A DNA stretch of 64,000 bases from Protula sp. h YS-2021 (Eukaryota > Annelida > Polychaeta > Sabellida > Serpulidae): assembly GCA_949752745.1 (NCBI GenBank), contig OX457032.1, positions 15,657,720-15,721,719 on the forward strand, given 5' to 3'. The position numbers and the translations under genes are program-made. The notes beneath the pieces were generated by a model. It saw only the letters and a list, made by a program, of their open reading frames with translations. It did no database searches and was not told the origin of the DNA. Positions 53,232-64,000 of the stretch are shown piece after piece; within the stretch, counting starts at the first letter, position 1; each line of letters starts with the position of its first letter.

Positions 53232-54120
53232 TATATGAACCTGGCTGCCGCACTTAATATACCTTTCTTAAATAAAACGTTTTAAGCGTGTCTTGAAGCA
53301 ATTAAGCAGTGGAGTCCTGATAACAGCATCTGGTAGCATATGTTTCAGACTCGTGGGGCCGCAGCTTCAAATGACCCATCTCCTGCTGTTTTTAGGTTTG
53401 CTTTTAGTGTTTAGAAACAGTTCTGTGTGGCGGTTGGCTTCCTAAGAGACTACGCAAGCATGCTGGCTGGTTTGTCCTTATAGCACATTATAAACCGTTA
53501 TATCAATTAAAACATAAAGCGAGTGGAGTTTTCCTCAGTCTGAATAAGCCTAAATAGTCTAAGCAAAAATGACTAGGGTCTAGAAACTAGTAACGTAATG
53601 TATTTTCGAAAAGATACTATTTTCCTGATGAACATGCGGATCCATTTTCATTTCGAAATCAAAATACACTCCTAAATTTCGGACACTTTTACCAGAAGTA
53701 CTATTTCACGACATTGATTCTGCTGAATTGAAGGTTTGCCAGCTGCTGTCTGGCTCCGAAGATCATAAACTCAGCTTTACCTGATTATATGTCATTCATG
53801 ATGCTATTTGAGATACATACTTTTTCAAGTTGGATTTGGATAAATATTGGGATGATACTCAATCTGTATTCAAAGCTACATGTTATTGTGTGACGTCAGC
53901 GAACATTGTTGATGCGACTTTCAGTCGTTGATCTTTAAAATATGAGGCAAACCATTGTAGGGCATAGTTTGAAATAGTGATTCGATTCAAGACGTGCTGT
54001 AAATTGGCTGTGGGGAACGGTATCAAATTTACTATTAGAAAGAGTCGCTGTTCTCCTTTTATTAGCAACTAGCATTTTTTTAGATCTGTTTTTATGCTTT
54101 TCATTTTCTCTCGAATTAAG
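53232..54120 (-). pseudogene. Decayed CR1/Jockey-like LINE reverse transcriptase, 3' part
   Basis: Reading the minus strand across frames: FDTVPHS near 54025, then ALQWFASYFKDQR near 53950, SVRNLGVYFD near 53660, and a C-terminal region ending in TRLKTFYLRKVY near 53275. These in order match the RT palm-to-end part of CR1-like LINEs. Several stops and frameshifts; inactive. The FADD region is not readable. Confidence 0.7.
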
Positions 54121-54129
54121 TATCAAATG

Positions 54130-56840
54130 ACATGTGTTCCACTATGTATCAATATTGGCATTGGCACAAAGTTTTTGCACTATTGTTCGGCTTCCGTAGA
54201 CACACATTTTGGCCATAGTTCACAGTATCTCTCTTCATTTTGATGCCCTGTGTCGTCAAACAATGTGTGAAAATAACAAATTTCACATTGTTTCCATTTT
54301 TTGTTCTATTTTGCTTCATATGACTTTTTGTTCAGTCACCCATGCGCCCAATTGTTTCCATGTGTGAAGAGCTGGTTACTACTAAAGACAAGGTTATGGC
54401 TTATCGTAGAGGATGTGATGGAATTGAATGCGTCTTGTGCACACGCAAACATTCTTTCGAATATTTTATCTAAATATGTACATAGCTAAAAGCTTGAATT
54501 ACCTGGCTATAGAACCCTCGATACGATTGTCAAAACACCGGAAGTGATGAAAACACAGCCAAAATTCCAACAAAGGAAAGAGTGTCAAAAAGGTACCCTA
54601 CCATCTCTTTTGTTTACGTTTTGGTAGCGTTAAAACAGATACGATTAATTCCGCGTGATGCTTCTTAGTCTGTGAATGGTGTCAGACCATGTATTGCGTA
54701 GAAAGACTCTTTTATTTAGTTTAATCTAGCTATTTAGAGAGGAAAAATAGAAAGAGCGACAAAGGGTTTGCCTCTAGTTGACGTAGTCGAACTTGAACTT
54801 TTTTCCAGGGCGTAATGTCGTTGGAGTTACTGCTCTGGTGACTCTAAAAGCTTTTATTACAGCGTGATAGCGGGGAATGGGGGCAACTGTTTCAAAATAA
54901 AACAGCTCTTTTTTCACAATATCAGTGCATTGTGTGCCTGTTAATAAAACGTTTGTTCTGTGTTACGGGTACATTATGGTTTCTGTTTTACTTTATTTGA
55001 TTCTGTGGGATGTTTACCTCAGTATTTACATAATTCAAAACATTTCACAACTCTCGATATGTTTAACTTTGCTTAAATTGAACCACCAATGCTGTATTTT
55101 TTGAGGATTTTTTTTTCTTATTTTGCTTCAGCTTACCTAAGTGGTTGGGGTAAGGGGTGGGTGGAGGGGGGAGGCGGAGACTTCAGCACTCAGCACCATT
55201 CCTTCCCATCTATCATTTCTGTTCAGATCATTTTTCTGCTGCAGTTGCGCTGTATTTTACCCTTTACTTTAATTTCATATGTTTTTTTTCCCCCAAGATA
55301 TTTTCTAAAATGTATTTTAGCTGTAGTCACCATAACAATGGTCACAACAGAATGTTGTGACGACCGGACTTGGGAATAGAATCATAACCAAAAGTGGACA
55401 AAATACCTGCTGTCTAATATATTATTTTATGTCAATTCAGGGAAAGTAAGGGGCGACGGTTGTACCCCACTCAAGAATTGTTTCAGCAAATGCTAGAAAA
55501 TTAAATCGGTCCATCTTTCTTCGATTGTACTTCGCTGTACGATTGCAGGCATTTAAAGTGTTTACAGGAGCTACCATTCGACCACTATGGGCGCTGCAAA
55601 ATGGTTGGAGACACTTTTCATTGGTCCAAGTCTGGGTGCCCTCTTTATGCAGAACCCACAAGCAGGAACACCTCGTTAATTGGACCACTTTAGCCCAGTT
55701 CCACTGCACGTTACACTAAAAGCACTTATTTAGCCCTAATTCTTACATTCAGTTTTCTTTTTTAATTCAATCAAAAACGTGGTATTTCGGGTTCTTTCAC
55801 AGATTTCCTAAAGATGCAGCTGAACCATTTAGATTTATCTGAATTCTTTATTTCTGTTTTTTGTTTGTTTGTTTTGTTTTGTTTTATATATATTAAGAGA
55901 TATAGAATTAATTAAAATGGATATTAAGTACTATTGAATAAATGGCAATCAAAACGCCTCTTCTTCTTCTTCTTCTGTTTTTTTTTTGTTTGTTGTTGAT
56001 TACATTGCCATATATAGCATCTAGTCTTGTTTGTCTCTGTGAACTTTTCGATACGAGCAAACAGAAAAAAAGCCACCTCGGTGAACCGGTAGAAGTATTG
56101 CAGTTGACCGCATTGACCTGGGAAGTAATTACGACGGATGAGCTTAACTAGAACAAAACCAAGCTCCCGATGACCCCCTTCCCTGTACCCATCCCCTTCC
56201 CCCCTTCCCCCCTCCCCACACCCCTACCCGCCATTATGAGGACTGTCAACTCGGGCCACACAAGGGTGCGTGCCAGACACATATGTACGCAAACAGGAGG
56301 GGCTAATGAGTGTAATAACAATGAAGACCTGTCATGCACTGGCCGGGAATTTTGTGATGCTCTTCTGGTCATATTATTCTTTACGAAAACAGTAAAAGAG
56401 TGATTAGTCTTTTCCATAAAAGTACTCACTGAATGATAAAAAAATCACACGGTTACAGTGCTCTGAAGCGAAAAAAGCCGAAGGGTTGTGTGAGTTCATA
56501 TTCTGATATATATACTAACGTACACAGGTTCATGGAATCTGCTGGTACTTGTCAGTAATGACTAGCCTTTTGCACGTATTCTGTAGGGCGGGAGTGACTG
56601 GGTGCAATCTGCCCGCGTTTTCTCCGTGTCTCTTGCGTTTAGAATGTCACACATGTTCGATGAGGCGGATTGAGGGCATTCCAGTTAGTTTGCTTGGCTC
56701 TGTATTGGTATTCCGGCGGAAAAGACCGAAGTCTCTTCGGCCACTGTCGATGTTCTTTTAGAACTGACAAAAAAACTCCAAAGCAAACAAACAAACAAAG
56801 ACAAAGAAAAACTCTTTTAACATGCTTTTAACATGTATTC
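54130..56840. other. Gene-free stretch
   Basis: No recognised gene. Contains TTTGTTTG runs near 55860 and C-rich tracts near 56190-56230. ORFs at 55437-55709 (minus) and 55942-56151 (plus) have no identifiable domain. Confidence 0.4.
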
Positions 56841-56849
56841 ATACATGTA

Positions 56850-57330
56850 TTAGCGATGTCACAAGTTCGATTTCTGTTATTTTTGATATCAAAAATTCAA
56901 TTAATGATATATATGGAATCTCTTTTTCACATTTATTAGACGATTGTTAACATCAAGAACTATTTTTGATCCCTAAAAGTCATTTCTGCATCAAGAAATG
57001 GTATTTGCTATCTGTAATTATATTTTTGATATCTCTAAATGTATTCTTGATCTCAAAAAATAATTCTTGATATCAATAAATACTTAGAGGCATCAAAAAG
57101 TATTTATTGATATCTAAAATGATTTAATGATATCTAAGATTGATATTTAGAGATCAAATCTGATAGCAAAATCTCAACTTTTTAGCTCAATAATTTATTT
57201 TCTTTTTATTCATGTCGAGAATTTATGTTAGATTATTTCAGAATGAGATTTTTTCTATTCATATTTTTAAATCTGCTAATGATATTCTTATCTCAACAAA
57301 TTATTTTTGATATCAAAATATCAGCCAATT
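56850..57330. repeat. Degenerate GATATCAAAAAT repeat
   Basis: Many imperfect TTTTTGATATC / GATATCAAAAA motifs of both orientations spaced about 25-40 bases. Confidence 0.7.
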
Positions 57331-57565
57331 TGGATGTGTAACATTCAGAAGCAAACATTTGTGAATAAAGTAATAACTGGCCTCTGTATACAGAATCTTT
57401 CTTTCAATTTGTTACTGGACAAAAAAGAAGCAATTCTTGAGCTTAAAATCGTGTTGTTATTGTGTTGCTATTATTAATATCAATAGTTCAATTTTTCATC
57501 TCATCTCATCTTAAATGCATTTACTGATAGCAAAATGAGATCAACACCCGTGGGAGGTTGGGGGA

Positions 57566-57872
57566 GGGGGGCACTTGTAATGAAATGTGTTACCATGCGT
57601 GTCCAAAAAAAAAAAAAAAAACAGAGAAAGGAGGTAATTTTGGGACGAGATGCGTTCCGCGTGGAGTATCAATTTCGTTTAAAAAGGGGTTAATTTTCTT
57701 TCAGTACTCTATGTTTCCCACGAAAAGGGGGGTTATTTCGGAATTTCATTCCGATTTTGGTTAAAAAAAGAGGGGGGGGGGTATTAATCCAAAATTAGCA
57801 CTCCGCGTTTAGGCATCGTTTTAAAAAGTCATGGACAGGCATGGTAACCACTTGGTATGTGAGTGGCCCCCC
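57566..57872. mobile_element. Non-autonomous TIR element, family GGGGGCACT, copy 2
   Basis: Left GTTACCATGCGTGTCC at 57589-57604 pairs with GGACAGGCATGGTAAC at 57833-57848 (15 of 16). Ends in GGGGGG and CCCCCC. Interior aligns with copy 1 at 36583-36872. Confidence 0.72.
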
Positions 57873-58589
57873 TGGGCATCTACATCGATTCGTTCATATC
57901 TGTAATTATATTTTGATATTAAAAATTAGCACTAAACGTTATTATAGATTTTAGATATCATAAAAATACTATTACAATATTTCACATTTAACAATAGGTG
58001 GGGGGGGGGGGACAATAGTTCAGTATGTGGTGCACATATAATAAATATTCATATTTTTATTATTATTATTTTCTTTTGCACTGTGAATAATTTATTTAAT
58101 AAGGCGTTCTTGCTAGCCTTGTCTGGAATAAAACTAGTGTTTGCAAAAAGTAATATGCACATTGCGATGAATTTCAAGGCGTGATAAACCTCCAAACTGT
58201 TTCAGAAGATTTTATATTGATATTTTCTGAAGTTTTTATTCCCCATATAAACTTGTACAAAGCGCTTAAATAATAAGCAGCGAGCGTGCAAAGTTTACGT
58301 CGTTTTTCATTTCTTTAGTAATCGAGAAGTAACGTGGAAACTAGACCGAATTTCACTACACTTGCAATGGCAGAAGGCCAGAGACACAATATATCTGATC
58401 ACAAACAAATCTCTAATTGTTTCCAGATAATTGTCGGCTCCGGATTTTTATTTTGAACGAGAACGCCATCTGAGTACGTAAATGCAGCCGCTAGGCACAT
58501 GCGATTAAAATCAGTTAAAATTCGCGCTAAGCGGTTTCAAGACTATGGTGAATTTATATAACATAATGTGTTTTAGGTTCAAAAACGCT

Positions 58590-58885
58590 CTATCTCTAAC
58601 AGTTTTCGAGAATACGGTCAAATTCCGGTTTTTGATCTTGACCATGACCGAGGAGGTCAAGGTCATCAGGTTACCTCTAATATAACGTCTTTTACGCCCA
58701 AAGGGTCAAAAATAAGCTCGATCAAGATCGCTTTATCTCTAACCTTTTTCGAGATAATTGACAAACCTTGAAGGTCAAAGTAAAAATTTTTGCGGAATTC
58801 AGGATATCTCATCACCTTCTATCTGTGTGCCAAATTTCATCGTCCTACATCAAACAGCGTAGGAGGAGTTTCCTGAATCCCCTAG
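58590..58885 (+). repeat. Dispersed repeat, copy 2 (GAGGAGGTCAAG family)
   Basis: Same ordered motifs as 22690-23290: CTCTAACAGTTTTCGAGA, GAGGAGGTCAAGGTCAT, TTTTTGCGGA, CTATCTGTG, AATTTCATCGTCCTA. Confidence 0.55.
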
Positions 58886-59448
58886 ACGGGGAAAAAACCA
58901 GTCACAGCGGACCCTTTCTATCTTCCTAGGACAGAAAGGATCACACAGTTACTCCAATAGAAATGGCCATTGATCTCAATTTTCGAGGCTCTGGATCTTT
59001 CGGCGCACGTTCAAGGACATCGAGGCTCGAACTGGCAGGCTTTTTCTTTAAAAGCACACTGAGAAATACCCTGGCGCATTATTTTCGACCTTAGCGAAAC
59101 TCCCAAACTAGAGTAAAGCGTGGTTTTGCAACTGTGGATTCACGGTTGTTGTGGGCGATAATGAGGGATTCGATATCCTGCTGTCAAGAAAATTGACATC
59201 AATGGCATTTCCTATTATAGAAACTATGACTCTTGCTGTCATGGGAAGACCACAATAGTCATCTAGGACTAGGGAAAAACAAATTAAAAGAAGAAAAAAA
59301 GGAAAATACAGCCAGAATTCTTAGCAAAGCATACAAATTTGCAAAATTTGTTTGCAAGTGGGAGCTAAAGTGTCCACCACAGCTTTTAATGAAAAAGTTT
59401 ATTTATTTCTTGACTATGCATCTTTCAGTTTGCTTCCAAAACAGTTAC

Positions 59449-59519
59449 TGCATCGGCCGGGAATCGAACCCGGGCCGCCCGCGTGGCAGGCGAGCATTCT
59501 ACCACTGAACCACCGATGC
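59449..59519 (-). tRNA. tRNA-Gly (GCC)
   Basis: 71 bases without CCA. Acceptor stem GCATCGG/CCGATGC pairs perfectly at all seven positions; A box TGGTTCAGTGGTAG; anticodon loop CTGCCAC with GCC at 59487-59485; B box GGTTCGATTCC. A T4 Pol III terminator follows (AAAA on plus at 59438-59441). Nearly identical to typical animal tRNA-Gly-GCC. Confidence 0.97.
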
Positions 59520-59975
59520 GGTTGAATAGTTGTATATTATATCATAATGAGCCTTGTACTGTGTATTAATAATCTTTCATGAACAAGTTCATTGTGAATT
59601 TACTATTTTAAGGAGTTGGGGTTTTTACCTTTAGCCCATGTACTCCTGCATCATCTGTGCTCGGTACCCACCAATCCCTTCCTTCTCACTCCGCGAGCAT
59701 GCTATTTAGAGCGGCTCTTTCGATTTGCTTATTTTCCCTTGACATCCACTTTGATTCAGCCTAACGAAACATCTTTAAAAATGGCCGTAGTACTTTTTGT
59801 TACGATATCGCAAAAAAAAAAAAAAACACTTTTATCAGGGAGATGGGAATTGCCAGTTCAGCAACGAATAAATCAAATACGCATAAATTCCATTCACATA
59901 TGTAGGTCGAACTTTTGTGGTGCGTTGAACATCGCAGGTCGTTTTACGTGTCGTTTCAGTTTGTATCACTACGCC

Positions 59976-60145
59976 TGAAAAAAAAAAAATAAACAAAAAA
60001 AAAACAAACAAAAAAAACAAACAAACAAAAAACAAACAACAAGGAACAAAAGAAAACATAAAAAAGCAACAAAAACAACAACAAAAAAACCAAAACAAAA
60101 AAAAAAAACAAACAAAAAAACAAACAAACCAACAAACAAAAAGAA
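59976..60145. repeat. (CAAA)n-like A-rich tract
   Basis: Runs of A with spaced C (AAACAAACAAAA). The minus-strand FFVCLFF ORFs are artefacts. Confidence 0.9.
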
Positions 60146-60149
60146 GTTA

Positions 60150-60990
60150 TAATATGCATGTTTTATTAAGTTTTTCAACATCAGCATGACGACATGAAAA
60201 TGATTGGTCTGTGCAAATAAATAATAACAACAGAGACAGATATTTTCTGTAGAAATTACTAGGGACAACACAGAAAAGATATACTATTAAACTGATAAAG
60301 CTGTTTAAAACAATTTTTTGTCACCATGGCAGTTTTTACTATTATTTTCGTATTAAAAATGTTGGGGATATGTTTTGATTGTGGTCACACATCAAAGTAG
60401 ACTCGTGTGGTTATATGTAATTTTGGTGAATAGATAAAGAAAAGTGTTGTGATCTATCCTCATTTATAAGAATGTGGGCATTTTGCTATCACATATCAAG
60501 TTTGAAATTTTATGACTGTTGAGAAACATCTTTAAATGGAAGGACAGAGTCAACTAGACCGATTTCGCAACCGAGTTGCGAAACAAACACTTGGGATACT
60601 ACAAAAATACTTATTGACTGAGCTAAAAATTTTTTTATCTTATTTCAGTTTTTAAATTCGCATTTTGATTCTTGATTCTGTTCCGGTTTAGGTTTGCATG
60701 GAGAATGAAAATTTTCAGACATAATTAGATATTAAACCAGGAACCAAAAAAATCGAAAAATGACGTCATTATGACGTCATACGCTAAAATTAAGGCTTTC
60801 ATGAAGTCCTTTGTCAAAAAGTAGCCTCATAACGTATTTGACGCCAAATCTCTAGCTCCAGCCGTTTTGAAGATATTAAGCTCTAAAATATTCATGACGT
60901 CATAAGATGTTCTTGTCCATGAATTGACTTAAAATTCTCCATGTGATTGTTGTCTGGAAAATTGTTTTCAAAACAGATGGAACTTCATCG
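60150..60990. other. Gene-free stretch with TGACGTCA-rich part
   Basis: Contains TGACGTCATTATGACGTCAT near 60762-60781 and a further GACGTCATAA near 60897. May be a dispersed repeat, since CTCTAGCTCCAGCCG at 60852 resembles the TCCTAGCTCCAGCTG at 23249. No gene recognised. Confidence 0.35.
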
Positions 60991-61010
60991 AGGGGAGGGG
61001 GGGAGCGGGG

Positions 61011-61140
61011 GGAGGGGGGAGGGGAGGCACTCCTGTACCAAATAGTTACCCTCTGTAACTTTTTAAAACGACCCCTAAAGGCGGAGGGCTAAATTTGACA
61101 ACAAACGCGGCGTGCAGTTCCGAAAGAACAAATCCGGGAC
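61011..61140 (-). mobile_element. Non-autonomous TIR element, family GGGGGCACT, partial copy 3
   Basis: On the minus strand relative to copies 1 and 2: GGCACTCCTGTACCA, AGTTACCCTCTGT, ACTTTTTAAAACGA and CTAAAGGCGGAGGGCTAA match the reverse complement of the 3' end of copy 2 in order. The other end is not visible. Confidence 0.6.
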
Positions 61141-61156
61141 AATTGCTACGTCAAGC

Positions 61157-61204
61157 AGCGTGGCCTGATGGGTAATTCGGGTTCGATCCCCATGCTCCAT
61201 TGCA
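61157..61204 (+). repeat. tRNA-like relic lacking the anticodon arm
   Basis: GCGTGGCCTGATGGGTAA resembles an A box region and GGGTTCGATCCCCATGC is a perfect B box and T arm, but only a few bases separate them. Confidence 0.5.
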
Positions 61205-61442
61205 TTTAATCTATAGACGCACCAAAAAACGCAGAAAAAAACCAGTCAATAGTGACACACTGAGCTCTGTATGCAGTGCACCGACAGTTCACGGGAACCA
61301 GTTATACCTCATTAACCAACCGATTATTGGCGCTATTAGAATCTGTCAACCAGTGCAGCAAAAAAAAAAAAAAAAAACATGCAAGAGACAATTCAATAAT
61401 TACCATATATTAATTACCAGCTAGCTGCATGGATTAGCTTAA

Positions 61443-62030
61443 CCCAGCAAACATTAAGACGTCAGAATGACGTCGGGTCGACGTCGTGACCCGACGTTTC
61501 CGACGTCGGACTGACGTGCCGGTTTTGGTAGTATATAAAATGGAACCGACGTCGGGTTTTCAACGTCAGAGTGACGTCGGGTTCCGACCTAAATCTGACG
61601 TCGGAATTAAGTCGGTTTTAGGTTGTATATATACTTGGAACCGACGTCGGATTCCGACCTGAAACTGACGAGTTATATAATTAATAGATAACTAATCATT
61701 CAACTGCTGTTGTGAAATACATACGAAAGCATTTTCCATGTAAATTTTTACAATCTAGGGAGAAAAATACCAACGCGCCATCAAAATTCTAAAATTTTCA
61801 TGTAAAAATTACGTTTTTTCTTTCTCTTTTTCAAAATGACTTCAATTTCCGGTGAGCGATAATAATGTTCATCGCTTTTTGGTCGTTTTTGCAACGTCGG
61901 AATGACGTCAGAAATCCCACGTCGGAATAAAGTCGGGTTTTGGGGAAATAGGTCAGAATATGGTTGTGAAATCGTTGCGACCAAAATCCAACCTTTTCTC
62001 AACCAAAAAAGACGTCGGTTGTTTGCTGGG
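61443..62030. mobile_element. TIR element rich in GACGTCGG (MITE-like)
   Basis: Terminal inverted repeats CCCAGCAAACA (61443-61453) and TGTTTGCTGGG (62020-62030) are perfect over 11 bases; flanks are AA on both sides. Many GACGTCGG/CCGACGTC motifs, denser near the ends. No coding capacity. Confidence 0.75.
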
Positions 62031-62159
62031 AACGTTGTTATGATTGTGTCAAATTAACAAACGATGATTCCTTCTTTCCTGTCAAAGTATACAAAGAATC
62101 AGCCGTGTTTTCCAGGTACATTTTGGACATCAAGGGATTTCTTGCCAGCAAGCTTCCCA

Positions 62160-62610
62160 ATCCAGTAAACACGTACTGCGACGTCAGAACAACGCTGGAT
62201 TGACGTCGCACCCGACGTCTGATCACCATCATTGTTTGCTTATTTATGGAAGTTAAAACAATGCCTACCTTACGATGTTGAATAGACGCCGATTACACGA
62301 AGTCTTATCAACTTTGCAAAAAGGTATATTTTTGGAAGTTAAAACAACATTTTGATATAGACAATCATAAAGTGTTGTGGTCACCCCTATGTCAAAGTCA
62401 CCCCCCCCCCCTCCTTGGAGGAAAACACTTATTTTACGTCCTCATTTGGTCTATTTTCTAAGTCACCTGTCATGGCTTCCATATCCGGTGAGCGATAACA
62501 GGGTGAGGTTGTTAATTGGTTGTAACCACGACGTCCATATTACATCGAATTTCGACGTGTATGCAACTTTTCGACGACTTTCCGACGCTTTGTTTGGATG
62601 TCGGATAAAG
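62160..62610. mobile_element. Related GACGTCGG-type element, partial or decayed
   Basis: Shares TCCGGTGAGCGATAA (62484-62498) with the neighbour element (TTCCGGTGAGCGATA at 61847-61861), and GACGTC motifs. Ends not defined; ATTGTTTGCT at 62231-62240 may be an internal end. Confidence 0.45.
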
Positions 62611-62619
62611 TTGTTTTGT

Positions 62620-64000
62620 AAAAACATTCAGATAATTTTTATATAATGGGTGGTGCTAGAAAATAACTTAATTTTAGGACAAACAATTTCTCTCATGTTT
62701 GAAACTATTACTTACATTTAAAATACATTACTGGCTATGAAGGCCCGCCCATAGACCCTGTCTCACAGGTCATATAGTTCAGCTGTTTTTTTTTATTTTA
62801 AACAAATATAAATTGTTAAATAATTGTAGAACACTTCAAATATTTATTCAAAGGATTAGCCTTTTTTCCCCTTTTTCAATTACCAGGCTGCTTTATGATA
62901 TTTGTTATATTTTGAGTAACAAATTAGTAAGTACGTGCGTGCAAAGGTCGTAACTGTGAATATGAACAAAACACCAGAGTAATTAATAAAAAAATGATAC
63001 AACACTTAGGGTGTTTTGCCGTCCAACCGCCCCCCCCCCCCAGGTGCATCAACTAGTTTCTTGAGCCTGAAAAGAACGCATTAAAATACACACAACAATC
63101 TTGTGTTCGGGAATTTTATGTATTTTCTCTCTCTCTGCCCTAGCCGTGGGAAAACAGGCATACTTACAATTCCGTGCGGTGGTAGTCACATAATGAAATA
63201 TGTCTTTGAATTAAAAAAAAAAAAAGACATACAAAAACAAAATTAAAAACAACGTTTGTCGAGGTTTTGAAGATCATAGATTCGAACTGTTTGACCCAAA
63301 TTTAACCTATTCTCTTATTAATATTGGAGGAGATCCATCTATATGTTAAAAAAAAATTCTTCACCACTTAGGCAGGGGTAAGGGGTAGCATTTACGAGAA
63401 TGGGTCAAATGTCTTTAAAAATTTTGCTTTGTTAAGAATCACACGTAGAAACTGGATTGCCTTTGAAAGTCTTTTGATGTTTCACAGAACTACATTGAAT
63501 CGGATAAATAAATAAACAAATAAACAATATAAAAGGAAAGTGTTTTCCAATTGTTTTTTTTCTACAATTATAAAATTATAATATGAAAGCGAAAAATAAT
63601 GACAAATAAACACGGTCTTTAATTTAAGCACAGAACTTTTAAGGAATGCAGTGAGAAACACACGTGTGTCCTAATTGCCCCCTCCTTCCCTCTCCCATTC
63701 CCAGCAATTTCGAAAATTGGACAAAGAAATTATCTAAATTCGAAAAAAAAACATGTGAACTTTGACTAGAGTGGTTGCTTGGCATCGTCGCTGAAAGAAT
63801 TAAAATATATCTAGATACAGATATACAGATAATATTAAGCCATTATCTTTCTGTTTGCACTCGTCTTTCAAACTGTACAATTTTGTAATTTTATATTTAT
63901 TGAAACGAAATTGAACCAGAACCAGCATTCGTCCTGTAAGCGTGCAGAGCTTATATTGCACCCTTCAGCTCCTACGGCGCCTTACAGCTGTTATTGCACC
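62620..64000. other. Gene-free right edge
   Basis: No gene recognised. Contains poly(C) at about 63031-63042 and poly(A) at about 63212-63224. Confidence 0.4.

Noticed and set aside
59835..60271. Phe/Cys/Leu-rich hydrophobic ORFs that look like membrane proteins
   Set aside because: Antisense reading of a CAAA-rich tract.

Overview
The window looks like a metazoan nuclear genome, most likely a marine invertebrate. It is AT-rich, its small exons are separated by repeat-laden introns with GT/AG borders, and it carries a eukaryotic tRNA-Gly, a LITAF-domain gene, L1/Tx1-like and CR1-like LINE remains, and many mini- and microsatellites. The repeat style would suit a lophotrochozoan such as a mollusc, but that is only an impression.

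Region 1 (1 to about 35.5 kb, + strand) is the inside and 3' end of one giant gene. It encodes at least 36 tandem thrombospondin type-1 (TSP1) modules on 37 recognisable exons, 6600 coding bases or 2200 residues. Nearly every module is one exon with phase-1 introns on both sides. The gene has three architectural zones. (a) A three-exon unit A-B-C is repeated five times (779-20151) in 3.4-3.6 kb units whose introns are also nearly identical; the fifth unit is split by a dead 3.8 kb L1/Tx1-like LINE. (b) Four single modules D-G and one relic module lie at 20287-22476. (c) Twelve modules H-S (24420-31056) follow, of which the first eleven strictly alternate between two types, as if built from two-exon duplications. 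Five divergent modules (31302-34968) close the array. The gene's 5' end lies upstream of the window. No transmembrane or other domain was found, so its localisation is open; secreted or extracellular is expected from TSP1 content.

Region 2 (35.9-46.2 kb) holds a 36-bp minisatellite built around a perfect splice-donor sequence, a three-exon LITAF-domain gene on the minus strand (tail-to-tail with the TSP1 gene), a G-rich minisatellite, two (GA)n tracts, and about 3.3 kb of decayed tandem repeats, mostly with a period near 155 bp.

Region 3 (46.2-64 kb) is gene-poor. It contains one small secreted cysteine-rich precursor (48669-49169) that could be a prohormone, a minus-strand tRNA-Gly(GCC), a decayed CR1-like LINE, tRNA-like fragments, and two families of non-autonomous elements with terminal inverted repeats.

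The strongest point of interest is the TSP1 gene: a modular extracellular protein growing by two different exon-duplication modes, with signs of recent homogenisation between repeat units. All calls are by eye; no database search or alignment program was run.
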